This document shows, piece by piece, positions 56,856 through 64,000 of a stretch of DNA of 64,000 nt. The DNA comes from Arthrobacter sp. Leaf337 (GTDB lineage Bacteria; Actinomycetota; Actinomycetes; Actinomycetales; Micrococcaceae). The first letter of the stretch is position 1. Each line of letters begins with the position of its first letter. The stretch spans positions 81,553 through 145,552 of the forward strand of contig NZ_LMPC01000031.1 in assembly GCF_001423745.1 (NCBI RefSeq). The letters are read 5' to 3'. A program made the position numbers and the translations under genes. The notes beneath the pieces were generated by a model. It did not search any database, was not told the origin of the DNA, and saw nothing but the letters and a program-made list of their open reading frames with translations.

Positions 56856-57476
56856 TCACCATCCGCCGTTCCAGAGCCGCCGCCACCAGGATCGCTTCAG
56901 TTCAGGCTCCGCCGGTTGCGCGGCTGCGGCTGCGGCTGCAGCTGCAGCGCGTTCAGCACGGCGTTCGCGCCAGCGTTCCACCTCGGCATCAATGTCACGG
57001 GTCTTGGTGACGACGGGGGGTCCGCCCTGGAGCTGGCGGCGCGCATCGATCACACGCTTGTTGAAGTCCGCCAGGACGTCGCGGACCTGCTTCTCGGCAT
57101 ACTGGGCGTCGAGCCTGGAATCCAGTTCGGCGTCTTCGGTCCGAAGGAGGATGGCTTTCGGACCCATGCCGGTGAGGTTCTCGCGCTGGATCAGGCCCTT
57201 GACCCACCAGTCGGGATCGTAGCCCTCGCCCAGCCCAGGGATGGGTTTGCCTGCGTACTTCAGGTTGTCGAACTTCCCCTGGGCCATGGCGTCCCGGATC
57301 AGGTATTCGGCCCGTTTGGCGTCGTCCACTTTCCGGCGCTTTTCCCGCTCTTTTTCCTCTGCAGCGGCGAGCTCGGCTTCCTCCGCGGCCGTCATGCCGG
57401 TTGCCCGGACGGCCCGCAGTTCGACGGCTCGTTCCAAGCGGCGCTGGAACGAGCTGCCGGCTCCTTCGCTGGTCAT
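56856..57476 (-). CDS. DUF1992/DnaJ-homologue-C28-domain protein
   Basis: 206 residues. The conserved DUF1992 core is at about 55-125: AEYLIRDAMAQGKFDNLKYAGKPIPGL, WWVKGLIQRENLTG (cited as AEYLIRDAMAQGKFDNL, GKPIPGL and WWVKGLIQREN). The N-terminal part is a charged helix (EEAELAAAEEKEREKRRKVD) and the end has a poly-Ala stretch followed by Trp/Arg-rich sequence. The family is related to a region of human DNAJC28 and to bacterial YhdN-type proteins; its function is not established. It probably precedes the lipoprotein gene in one transcript (45-base gap). Confidence 0.85.
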   Translation of the reverse strand: MTSEGAGSSFQRRLERAVELRAVRATGMTAAEEAELAAAEEKEREKRRKVDDAKRAEYLIRDAMAQGKFDNLKYAGKPIPGLGEGYDPDWWVKGLIQRENLTGMGPKAILLRTEDAELDSRLDAQYAEKQVRDVLADFNKRVIDARRQLQGGPPVVTKTRDIDAEVERWRERRAERAAAAAAAAAAQPAEPELKRSWWRRLWNGGW

Positions 57477-57643
57477 GTCCACACCGCCCCTGGCCGATCC
57501 TGAATAACCTGCCTTCCAGTATTCAGAGCCTCCGCGGGAGTTTCAATAACGCGGCGGAATCGCAGCCTTGGTGACCGGCGCTGTACGCCCCCGCCGGTCC
57601 TAAAATTATCTTGTTGGGTCAGTCAGGAAAGGGTGTGAGACCG

Positions 57644-57967
57644 ATGGCAGAGCACTATGCCTCCGGGGTCTGGCATGTAAAGCAAGGGAACGACGGCCAG
57701 TTCGTGCAGAAGTGGACGGAGTTCCTTCAGTGGTCGCGGGAGAACTACCCGTCGATGGTCGTGGCCAAGCTCCTGCACGACAAGGGTGCCCCCGGGCGGT
57801 ACCTTTCGTATTCGGAGTGGAGTGACGAAACGTCCCGGGACGCCTGGAAGCAGGACCCCGAGTTCAGGACCCGCATCGGCGCATGCGTGGCGCTGTGCGA
57901 GGACATGCACGGGGCCGACTACGACGTTGCGGCGATCGTCAGCTCGCAGCACCAGGCCATTAAGTAG
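57644..57967 (+). CDS. Antibiotic-biosynthesis-monooxygenase-like (ABM) small protein
   Basis: 107 residues with the dimeric ferredoxin-like pattern of ABM-domain proteins: MAEHYASGVWHVKQGNDGQFV, then FLQWSRENYP, GRYLSYSEWSDETSRDAWKQDPEF. The ABM fold includes heme-degrading and quinone-forming monooxygenases, but also proteins of unknown function. ATG at 57644 after AAAGGG. Ends at a GACGGCGG-family hairpin. No cofactor site is visible. Confidence 0.75.
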   Translation: MAEHYASGVWHVKQGNDGQFVQKWTEFLQWSRENYPSMVVAKLLHDKGAPGRYLSYSEWSDETSRDAWKQDPEFRTRIGACVALCEDMHGADYDVAAIVSSQHQAIK

Positions 57968-57975
57968 CAATGACC

Positions 57976-58011
57976 AGCGGTCGACGGCGGGACATACCGC
58001 CGTCGACCGCT
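57976..58011. terminator. GACGGCGG-family bidirectional terminator
   Basis: AGCGGTCGACGGCGG at 57976-57990 pairs exactly with 57997-58011 around a six-base loop (GACATA), followed by TTCGTTTT. It separates convergent genes. Confidence 0.85.
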
Positions 58012-58024
58012 TTCGTTTTGCCCC

Positions 58025-58624
58025 TTACCGCGAGAGCTTGGCCTCGTCCGGTTTGGGGTCGCCGATGTGGCCGGGCGCGTTGGCGGCGAGGACGCGTTCC
58101 ACGAACGCGCCGTATTCCTCCATGTAATGGCGCAGGAAGTCCGCGGTGCCCTGGTTGGTGATCGTTCCGTCGTCGGCAAAGTCGGCGGGATCGAACTTCA
58201 GGTAGACCTCGGGGGCGTTGAGCTGCGGCGCGTCCAGGAAGCTGAGTACGGCCCGCATGGAGGACTGCATCACGGCCGTGCCGATACTGCCCGGAGAGGC
58301 GCCGATGATGCCGGTCGGTTTGCGGGCGAAGGAGTTGGTGCCCCAGGGGCGGGATCCCCAGTCGATGGCGTTCTTGAGGGCGCCGGGGATGGAGCGGTTG
58401 TATTCGGGAGACACGAACAGGATGCCGTCGGAGCCCTCGATCGCTTCCTTCAGCGCACGTCCGGCGGGTGGAAAATCGGCGTCGTAGTCATAGCTGTAGA
58501 GCGGGAGATCCTTGATGGGGATCTCGGTGAACTCGAGGTCCTCGGGAGCAAGTTTGACGAGGGCATTGGCGAGCGTTCGGTTGATGGAGCCGCGGGCCAG
58601 GCTTCCGACGAAGTAGCCGATCAT
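58025..58624 (-). CDS. NADPH-dependent FMN reductase
   Basis: 199-residue flavodoxin-like reductase. The phosphate-binding loop of FMN is GSLARGSINRTLANAL near 8-23 and the FMN/dimer motif is VSPEYNRSIPGALKNAIDWG near 75-94. It reduces FMN or quinones with NAD(P)H. The GSPGS and GTAVMQ segments fit the chromate/quinone reductase subgroup. It starts upstream of a GACGGCGG-family hairpin at 58661 that separates it from the DUF2848-type gene on the same strand, so it is transcribed alone. Confidence 0.9.
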   Translation of the reverse strand: MIGYFVGSLARGSINRTLANALVKLAPEDLEFTEIPIKDLPLYSYDYDADFPPAGRALKEAIEGSDGILFVSPEYNRSIPGALKNAIDWGSRPWGTNSFARKPTGIIGASPGSIGTAVMQSSMRAVLSFLDAPQLNAPEVYLKFDPADFADDGTITNQGTADFLRHYMEEYGAFVERVLAANAPGHIGDPKPDEAKLSR

Positions 58625-58660
58625 GAAGGCCCGAACCGGCTGGTAGTCACGGCTGCCGGA

Positions 58661-58696
58661 AGCGGACGACGGCGGGACTTCCCGCCGTCGTCCGCT
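58661..58696. terminator. GACGGCGG-family hairpin
   Basis: AGCGGACGACGGCGGG and its exact complement around ACTT. It lies after the DUF2848-type gene (minus strand) and before the FMN reductase gene on the same strand. Confidence 0.8.
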
Positions 58697-58718
58697 TCTG
58701 TCGTTCCGGGGAGCCGGA

Positions 58719-59405
58719 TCAGCCGATCGGCTCGGCCATCTGCTCCACCACGTACTGGGCGTCCACGGAGGCGCCGGTCACCGGATCGGCCATCTCCACC
58801 TTCCAGCTGCGGGCGAACTGGTCCACCCCGTGGGTCATGGCCACCGTGCCCGAAATGAGGACTGTGCCGGGTTCGTTGAGGCCGCGTTCGCTGAGGACGT
58901 CCAGCCAGTAGTCGGGGCTCAGCAACGCTCCCAATGAGCTGTCCTGGATAAGGGTATCCGGCGTATCGCCCTCCCCCACCCAGCCCTTGAGCGTGATCTG
59001 GTCCAGGTGCTCCCGCACGTCGTCGAGCCGCCAGGCCTTGCGCCCAAGGACATCGGGGCTGGCATTCTTGCTCCACGCAACACCGTGGACTTCAAGCTCG
59101 CGGTCCGTGTGGTCGCAGGCCACCGTCAGCAGCACGCCGTCCCCGGTGATCACAAGCGCCCATTCTGCTTCTCCCGAGGTCCGGCCGTGCTGTACGCGGA
59201 CTTCAGAGACCTGCTGGGCCAGGTAGGGCGACACCGGGTACAGCGCCGGCGTGGTTGCGGGACCGGGAACCCCCAGCTCGGCCAGCTCGGCGATGTGGGC
59301 CTGCACTTCCTCCTGCTCCCGCCCTGCGTAGCCGGCGTTCAGGAGGTGCTTGACCTGGACTTCCGTTGTGGTGCCGTCGGGAAGTTCGAAGCTCAGAGCC
59401 GTCAT
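58719..59405 (-). CDS. DUF2848-type hydrolase-like protein
   Basis: 228 residues of the DUF2848 family, related in fold to fumarylacetoacetate hydrolases. Visible family parts: VKHLLNAGYAGREQEEVQAHI, LGVPGPATTPALYPVS, GEAEWALVITGDGVLLTVACDHTDRELE (three separate short motifs EWALVITGDGVLL, ACDHTDRELE), SKNASPDVLGRKAWRLDDV and GTVLISGTVAM. Its gene is often close to amidases or decarboxylases. A TGTATACA operator lies in the 148-base divergent region to an MHS transporter, tying it to the GntR regulator at 60960. Substrate unknown. Confidence 0.85.
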   Translation of the reverse strand: MTALSFELPDGTTTEVQVKHLLNAGYAGREQEEVQAHIAELAELGVPGPATTPALYPVSPYLAQQVSEVRVQHGRTSGEAEWALVITGDGVLLTVACDHTDRELEVHGVAWSKNASPDVLGRKAWRLDDVREHLDQITLKGWVGEGDTPDTLIQDSSLGALLSPDYWLDVLSERGLNEPGTVLISGTVAMTHGVDQFARSWKVEMADPVTGASVDAQYVVEQMAEPIG

Positions 59406-59490
59406 GTTCTGTCCATCCTTTGCGTGTCCTGTTGGAGAAATTTACAAACCGGAAACCGGAAACGATCGCCAATGTACATCCAGTATGCGT

Positions 59491-59502
59491 AATGTATACA
59501 TT
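59491..59502. promoter_or_regulatory. GntR operator AATGTATACATT
   Basis: A 12-base perfect palindrome in the region between the DUF2848-type gene and the MHS transporter gene. Its TGTATACA core is repeated at 61623-61630 in the gntR/nitrilase region. Confidence 0.75.
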
Positions 59503-59553
59503 TAACGCCAGCGTGACAGGCGTCACCGTAAACATCTCGTGGAGGACAACACC

Positions 59554-60945
59554 ATGGCCAACGTCCCAGTCCCGGCTTCCGGCGCAGCGCCGCGTCCGGA
59601 CAAGCCGATGCACCCGAAGGGCCTGTACAAGGCCTTTGCCGCAAGCCTCACCGGCACCGCACTCGAGTGGTATGACTTCGCCGTCTACTCGGCCGCGGCC
59701 GCCGTCGTATTCCCCATCGTCTTCTTCCCCTCATCCGACCCCCTGACCGGCACCATCCTGGCGTTTTCCACCTATGCGGTGGGCTACGTTTCCCGTCCCG
59801 TGGGCGGCATCATCTTCGGCCGGCTCGGCGACCGGATCGGCCGCAAGAAGGTCCTGGTCACCACCCTGATGATCATCGGCGTGGCCACCGTGCTGATCGG
59901 GGTGCTCCCCGGATACGGCAGCATAGGCATCACCGCCCCGATCATCCTGGTGCTGCTGCGCTTCGCCCAGGGTGTGGGTGTGGGCGGCGAATGGGGCGGC
60001 GCCGTTCTGCTCTCCAGCGAATACGGGGATCCCCACCGGCGCGGCTTTTGGGCCTCCGCCGCCCAGGTGGGTCCGCCCGCAGGCAACCTCATGGCAAACG
60101 GCGCGCTGGCAGTCCTCACACTCACGCTGAGTGAAGAACAGTTCATCAGCTTTGGCTGGCGCATCGCTTTCCTGGTCTCGGCCCTGCTGGTCGGATTCGG
60201 CCTCTGGATCCGGCTGAAGCTGGAAGACACTCCGATCTTCAAGGCGATCGAGGCCCACGGCGAACAGCCCAATGCCCCGGTCCGGGAGGTCTTCAGCAAG
60301 GAACTCCGGCCGCTCATCGCCGCCACCCTGTGCCGGGTTGGTCCTGACGTGCTCTACGCCCTGTTCACTGTTTTCACCCTTACCTACGGAATCCAGGTCC
60401 TCGGCTACGAACGCAGCCAGGTCCTCACCGCAGTGCTGATCGGCTCCGCATTCCAGCTGTTCATGATCCCGCTGGCCGGCGCTGTATCCGACCGTTTCAA
60501 CCGCCGCCTTGTCTACGGAACGGCAGCCGTGCTGGGCGCCGTCTGGACGTTCGTTTTCTTCGGCATCCTCGGCGGAGACAACGAGCCGATGCTGATCGCG
60601 GGAATCGTCCTGGGCCTCATGGCACACTCCTTCATGTACGGACCGCAGGCCGCCTTCATTGTGGAGCAGTTCTCCCCCCGGCTCCGGTCCACCGGAAGTT
60701 CACTGGCCTACACCTTTGCCGGCGTGATCGGCGGCGCCGTTGCACCGCTGATGTTCACGCTGCTGCTGTCCCAGTTCAGCACGTGGATTCCGGTAGCCAT
60801 CTACGTTGCCGTCGCCGCCGCCGTCACTGCAGTGGGCCTGGCGCTCGGCCGGGATTCCAACACCGTCGAGGACGAGGACTACCGCATGCTGCTGGAAGGA
60901 TCCGCAGCAGCGCGCCGGGAGTCCGCCGTCGCGGAGTCCCGCTGA
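59554..60945 (+). CDS. MHS-family MFS transporter
   Basis: 463 residues, twelve membrane segments. The metabolite:H+ symporter motifs are ALEWYDFAVYSAAAAVVFP near 30-48, GRLGDRIGRKKVLV in the loop between helices 2 and 3, and GVGVGGEWGGAVLLSSEY. The ATG at 59554 follows GGAGG. It imports a carboxylate-type solute that feeds the divergent DUF2848-type hydrolase and the nitrilase-like amidase. All appear to be in one GntR regulon. Its 3' end faces the gntR gene. Confidence 0.9.
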   Translation: MANVPVPASGAAPRPDKPMHPKGLYKAFAASLTGTALEWYDFAVYSAAAAVVFPIVFFPSSDPLTGTILAFSTYAVGYVSRPVGGIIFGRLGDRIGRKKVLVTTLMIIGVATVLIGVLPGYGSIGITAPIILVLLRFAQGVGVGGEWGGAVLLSSEYGDPHRRGFWASAAQVGPPAGNLMANGALAVLTLTLSEEQFISFGWRIAFLVSALLVGFGLWIRLKLEDTPIFKAIEAHGEQPNAPVREVFSKELRPLIAATLCRVGPDVLYALFTVFTLTYGIQVLGYERSQVLTAVLIGSAFQLFMIPLAGAVSDRFNRRLVYGTAAVLGAVWTFVFFGILGGDNEPMLIAGIVLGLMAHSFMYGPQAAFIVEQFSPRLRSTGSSLAYTFAGVIGGAVAPLMFTLLLSQFSTWIPVAIYVAVAAAVTAVGLALGRDSNTVEDEDYRMLLEGSAAARRESAVAESR

Positions 60946-60959
60946 CGGTCCGGAGGTAG

Positions 60960-61616
60960 TCAGGTGCGGAGCAGGATGTCGCGGGTCACGGCCAGGTGAT
61001 GGTCAATTGCCTGCTGCGCCTTCGCCGAGTCGCCGGACACCAGGGCATCGAGGATGTCCTGGTGTTCGGCGCACACCTGCTCGCGCCGGCCTCCGGTACG
61101 GAACAGGGCGGAGACGCCCACCAGGATCTGCCGGACGTGGAGTTTGCTATACGTCCGGGAGATGAGCTCGTTTCCGGCGGCGTCAATGAGCTGCTGGTGG
61201 AACAAGGTGTCCAAGCGGATGAATTCCCGGGCAGCCTCCGGGTTCAGGTCTTCGGGAAGGCCGGCCTGCTGGTCCAGGGTGTCCTGCATCGTAGGGGCGG
61301 GCACCCGCTTCTGTTCGATGACCAGGCGGGCGGCATGGCTTTCCAAGACTCCGCGCAGTTCCATCAATTCGGACATTTCCCGGCCGGTCACTGGCGGAAC
61401 GTACGCTCCGCGCTGCGGTATCAGTTCCACCAGGCCGTCCGAAACGAGCAGCAGGAGCGCCTCCCGCACCGGAGTGCGCGAGACCCCGATCTCGGCGGCA
61501 AGCTCCTGCTCATTCAGGAACTTCCCCTGGACTTCGGGATCGATCAGGATATTTTCACGCAGGTACGCGTACGCCTTCTCGCGGCCAGACGCCGCTGTCC
61601 CCGAACTTTTTCGCAT
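60960..61616 (-). CDS. GntR-family regulator with FCD domain
   Basis: 218 residues: winged helix (about 10-80: LNEQELAAEIGVSRTPVREA, LVELIPQRGAYVPPVTG) and FCD effector domain (about 90-215: LESHAARLVIEQKR, RLDTLFHQQLIDAAGNELI). The start codon lies within the palindromic operator region at 61615, and a TATACA element seven bases ahead of the ATG suggests a leaderless transcript. Autoregulation and control of the nitrilase, transporter and DUF2848-type gene are expected from the shared TGTATACA operators. Confidence 0.9.
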   Translation of the reverse strand: MRKSSGTAASGREKAYAYLRENILIDPEVQGKFLNEQELAAEIGVSRTPVREALLLLVSDGLVELIPQRGAYVPPVTGREMSELMELRGVLESHAARLVIEQKRVPAPTMQDTLDQQAGLPEDLNPEAAREFIRLDTLFHQQLIDAAGNELISRTYSKLHVRQILVGVSALFRTGGRREQVCAEHQDILDALVSGDSAKAQQAIDHHLAVTRDILLRT

Positions 61617-61632
61617 ACATCATGTATACAAC
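61615..61632. promoter_or_regulatory. GntR operator ATACAT-C-ATGTAT with TGTATACA core
   Basis: Two overlapping palindromes: ATACATCATGTAT (61615-61627) and TGTATACA (61623-61630). The first covers the gntR start codon; the second shares its core with 59491-59502. The position would block both divergent genes. Confidence 0.75.
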
Positions 61633-61648
61633 AGACTGGAGCAATTTC

Positions 61649-62443
61649 ATGCGTTTAGCAGTGGCCCAAATCATCACAGGAGCCTACCCGGCCGCCAACC
61701 TGGAGTTGATTCGAGAATACGCCACCCGGGCCAAGGCCGCCGAAGCCGAGCTGGTGGTGTTTCCCGAAGCGGCAATGCGCGCCTTCGGCAACAGCCTGAC
61801 TGACATCGCCGAACCGCTGGACGGACCGTGGGCCAATGCTGTCCGGGCCATTGCGAGGGACCTGGATATCACCGTGATAGCGGGGATGTTTACGCCCGGC
61901 GACGGCGGCCGGGTGCGGAACACCCTTATCGTCACCGGACCGGGGACCGATACTTCCTACGACAAGATCCACCTCTTCGACGCGTTTGGTTTCGCGGAGT
62001 CCGATTCGGTGGATGCCGGCACCTCACCGGTGACGTTCGAACTCAACGGCACGGTAATCGGCCTCGCGACCTGTTACGACGTGCGCTTCCCCGCGCTCTT
62101 TACAGCCAACGCGCGGGCAGGCGCCCAGATCAACGTCGTCTGCGCCTCTTGGGGTGCCGGCGAAGGCAAGACGGACCAGTGGGACCTGCTGGTGCGGGCC
62201 CGTGCCGTGGACAGCACAACCTTCGTGGTGGCCTGCGGCCAGGGCAATCCCGCCAGCATCGGGCTGCCCGCTGCTGGCGCAGCGCCCACCGGGATCGGAC
62301 ACAGTGCGGTGGTGTCGCCGCTCGGCTCTCCCCTGGTCACCTTGGGCGAGGAGCCTGAGCTGGCCATGGTGGACATCGACCCCGCCGTCATCACCGACGT
62401 CCGCGCAAAACTGCCGGTCCTCGCCAACGCCCGGAGCCTCTAG
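61649..62443 (+). CDS. Carbon-nitrogen hydrolase (nitrilase superfamily)
   Basis: 264 residues from the ATG at 61649, preceded by CTGGAGC. The catalytic triad is E40 (FPEAAM), K106 (YDKIHLF) and C142 (ATCYDVRFP), the amidase-type pattern of the superfamily. It probably hydrolyses an amide or N-carbamoyl compound. The C-terminal GTGIGHSAVVSPLG-type strand (PTGIGHSAVVSPLGSPL) fits. It is divergent from the gntR gene and shares an operator with the transporter and DUF2848-type gene. It ends at a GACGGCGG-family hairpin. The exact substrate is not known. Confidence 0.9.
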   Translation: MRLAVAQIITGAYPAANLELIREYATRAKAAEAELVVFPEAAMRAFGNSLTDIAEPLDGPWANAVRAIARDLDITVIAGMFTPGDGGRVRNTLIVTGPGTDTSYDKIHLFDAFGFAESDSVDAGTSPVTFELNGTVIGLATCYDVRFPALFTANARAGAQINVVCASWGAGEGKTDQWDLLVRARAVDSTTFVVACGQGNPASIGLPAAGAAPTGIGHSAVVSPLGSPLVTLGEEPELAMVDIDPAVITDVRAKLPVLANARSL

Positions 62444-62456
62444 CCACCGGTACTCG

Positions 62457-62492
62457 AACGGCCGACGGCGGAACCTCCCGCCGTCGGCCGTT
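62457..62492 (+). terminator. GACGGCGG-family terminator
   Basis: AACGGCCGACGGCGG at 62457-62471 pairs exactly with 62478-62492 around a six-base loop, then TTCTGTT. It ends the nitrilase gene. Confidence 0.85.
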
Positions 62493-62594
62493 TCTGTTCG
62501 TTCCGGCTGCCGGGGCCCCGGCCCGCCCGAAGATCTGGTCAGGCATCGCGGCCGACACTACGCTGGCTGGTACCCCGCCAGGAAGAAGGACACC

Positions 62595-62846
62595 ATGGAC
62601 GAACAGGACATCCTGCAACGCATCCAAGGGCTCGTTGAGGAGGAACGCGAGCTTCGCGAAAAAGCCGAATCTGCTGCGCCCGGGCCCGAGCACGCCCCGG
62701 ACCGCACGCGGCTCAAGCGCATCGAAGAGGACCTGGACCAGTGCTGGGACCTGCTTCGCCAGCGACGCGCCAAGCTGCAGTATGGCGAGAACCCGGACGA
62801 AGCGGCACCGCGGCCGGTAAGGCAGGTGGAGGACTACCGCGGCTGA
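62595..62846 (+). CDS. DUF2630-type small protein
   Basis: 83 residues beginning MDEQDILQRIQGLVEEEREL, a helical charged protein with RLKRIEEDLDQCWDLLRQRRA, the signature of the DUF2630 family. GGAAGAAGGAC precedes the ATG. These proteins are about 80 residues, soluble and of unknown function. Monocistronic; 93 bases separate it from the gntR gene. Confidence 0.85.
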   Translation: MDEQDILQRIQGLVEEERELREKAESAAPGPEHAPDRTRLKRIEEDLDQCWDLLRQRRAKLQYGENPDEAAPRPVRQVEDYRG

Positions 62847-62904
62847 CTTACCGGCAGCAGGCCGTCCTGCATGCCCCCAGCCACCCGCAACATGCAGGAC
62901 ACCT

Positions 62905-62939
62905 TTGACAGGCCGTGTGACAGGTGCCATAGTTTCCCT
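62905..62939 (+). promoter_or_regulatory. Promoter TTGACA-N17-CATAGT, leaderless
   Basis: A perfect -35 hexamer TTGACA (62905-62910), a 17-base spacer and CATAGT (62928-62933). The ATG of the regulator gene begins six bases after the -10 element, so transcription should start at or next to the start codon. Confidence 0.75.
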
Positions 62940-63668
62940 ATGGACCTGTTGGACAGCTGGACAGCTGCACAAGATCGAGTTGTACGCGTTGGCGCGGCTG
63001 AAGCGGTTTTCGCATCCCTCCGCAGCGCTATCGAAGGCGGCAGGATCCCGGTCGGCACCCGCCTCGATTCGGAGGCATCGCTTGCAAAGCAGTACGGTGT
63101 GAGCCGCACGATGGTCCGGGAGGCGCTGCGTTCATGCACCGCATTGGGACTGACCGCCACCCACACAGGCAAGGGCACCTTCGTCATTGCTGACAAAGTG
63201 GCCCAGGACCTCAAACTCGGCAAGTACTCGGCTAGTGCCCTCGTGGAGGCACGTCCCCATGTGGAAGTGCCTGCCGCTGGGCTTGCCGCGCAACGCCGCA
63301 GCAGCGAAGACCTGGAGGCACTCCGGGAGATCCTGCGGGAAATGTCCGAGGAGGACGATCTCCAGCAGTGGGTGCTTTTGAACACCGAGTTCCACGTGAC
63401 CATCGCCCGGTGCAGCGGCAATGGCGTGTTCGAATCATTCCTCTCAGACATCTGCGACGCCATGGCCAACCAATCGAACACACTCAACCTCGTGGCTGAC
63501 CGGCGCAAGGAATCGGGGGAGGAACACGCCCGAATCTTCGCTGCCATCGAGAGTGGATCAGCCGAGGACGCTTCCCAGGCCATGAGAATGCATCTGCACG
63601 GGGTGGAATGCGCCCTGGGCACCATCGTCCCCGGAAGCGGGAACTCCAGGGCCGGCCATACGCGCTAG
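62940..63668 (+). CDS. GntR-family regulator with FCD domain
   Basis: 242 residues: winged helix (about 15-85: EAVFASLRSAIEGGRIPVG, LAKQYGVSRTMVREALRSC, HTGKGTFVI) and FCD domain (about 95-230). The ATG at 62940 is fixed by the promoter directly ahead of it, which leaves no leader. It lies 192 bases upstream of the aspartate ammonia-lyase gene on the same strand, so it may regulate amino acid catabolism, including aspA. No clear operator was found between them. Confidence 0.88.
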   Translation: MDLLDSWTAAQDRVVRVGAAEAVFASLRSAIEGGRIPVGTRLDSEASLAKQYGVSRTMVREALRSCTALGLTATHTGKGTFVIADKVAQDLKLGKYSASALVEARPHVEVPAAGLAAQRRSSEDLEALREILREMSEEDDLQQWVLLNTEFHVTIARCSGNGVFESFLSDICDAMANQSNTLNLVADRRKESGEEHARIFAAIESGSAEDASQAMRMHLHGVECALGTIVPGSGNSRAGHTR

Positions 63669-63860
63669 CTCCTAAACCCCGAACAGCACCCACCCCCCTG
63701 CCCTGCCCCCTACTGCGGCGTGCCCGCCCCGCCTCCTTGCTGTGGCATAGCCATGCCACCGTGCAGTCTGAGGCATCACGAAGGCCTGTCCCGGACCCGG
63801 ATTCCTACCGTCCAAAATTTTCTGTCCAAACCCGTCAACGAAGCCCTGTGAGGACCCCCG

Positions 63861-64000
63861 ATGAACTCTTCCCCTACCGCCCCGGACACCCGTTCCGAAC
63901 ATGACCTCCTGGGTGACCGTGATGTCCCTGCCGCCGCGTACTGGGGTGTCCACACGCTCCGGGCCGTGGAGAACTTCCCCATCACCGGCCAGCCGCTCTC
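63861..64000 (+). CDS. aspA: Aspartate ammonia-lyase, 5' part
   Basis: The first 46 codons of a gene that runs out of the window. The visible start MNSSPTAPDTRSEHDLLGD continues DVPAAAYWGVHTLRAVENFP, the N-terminus typical of aspartate ammonia-lyase (LLGxREVPxxAYYGVHTLRAxENF). It deaminates aspartate to fumarate. A fumarase C-type enzyme is less likely because of the EHDLLGD and ITGQPL flanks. Its regulator may be the GntR protein immediately upstream. Confidence 0.85.
   Translation, partial: MNSSPTAPDTRSEHDLLGDRDVPAAAYWGVHTLRAVENFPITGQPL

Overview
The window is chromosomal DNA from a high-GC Gram-positive bacterium. Gene content points to the Micrococcaceae, most likely Arthrobacter, Pseudarthrobacter or Paenarthrobacter. 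The amine oxidase and the homoprotocatechuate dioxygenase carry their active-site residues at the same positions as the well-studied Arthrobacter globiformis enzymes. GTG starts, stop/start overlaps and leaderless-looking promoters are also typical. I see no rRNA, tRNA, CRISPR array, prophage or insertion sequence. This is dense accessory catabolism, nitrogen metabolism and regulation.

Layout. 1-3.0 kb: an operon of a YciI-like protein, a zinc alcohol dehydrogenase and a KstD-like flavoprotein. 3.4-5.3 kb: small proteins, a PfpI-type protein and a secreted protein. 5.4-11 kb: a signalling island with one DesK-type kinase, two response regulators, an orphan kinase ATPase domain and an LssY-like membrane protein. 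11-15.2 kb: a PLP dehydratase, an IclR regulator, a shikimate dehydrogenase-like enzyme and a shikimate-type transporter. 15.3-25 kb: amine catabolism (copper amine oxidase, TetR and AraC regulators), NADP glutamate dehydrogenase, an AmiS/UreI channel, an amino acid permease and an aldehyde dehydrogenase. 25-34 kb: a seven-gene operon with a type III glutamine-synthetase-like ligase, three split glutamate-synthase-like subunits, a sarcosine-oxidase-like flavoenzyme, an M20 carbamoylase and an XRE-cupin regulator, divergent from an ammonium transporter. 34.2-39.2 kb: N-acetylglucosamine uptake and catabolism (nagB, nagA, split PTS, GntR regulator) around a perfect 16-bp operator. 39.4-40.2 kb: prephenate dehydratase. 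40.2-50.3 kb: the homoprotocatechuate meta-cleavage pathway. 50.5-57.5 kb: a class A penicillin-binding protein, a second ammonium transporter and small conserved proteins. 57.6-64 kb: small oxidoreductases, a GntR-controlled hydrolase/transporter module, another GntR regulator and the start of aspA.

How the genes fit together. Amine oxidase (aromatic amine to aldehyde), aldehyde dehydrogenase (aldehyde to aryl acetate), a single-component flavin hydroxylase and the hpa cluster could carry tyramine or a related amine to pyruvate and succinate. Glutamate dehydrogenase, ammonium transporters and the glutamine-dependent cluster would handle the nitrogen. The most unusual items are the glutamylation-type operon that uses a monomeric sarcosine-oxidase-like enzyme, and a fumarylacetoacetate-hydrolase/RraA-fold fusion at the head of the hpa operon. 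The window also holds several clear operators and a recurrent family of intergenic hairpins.
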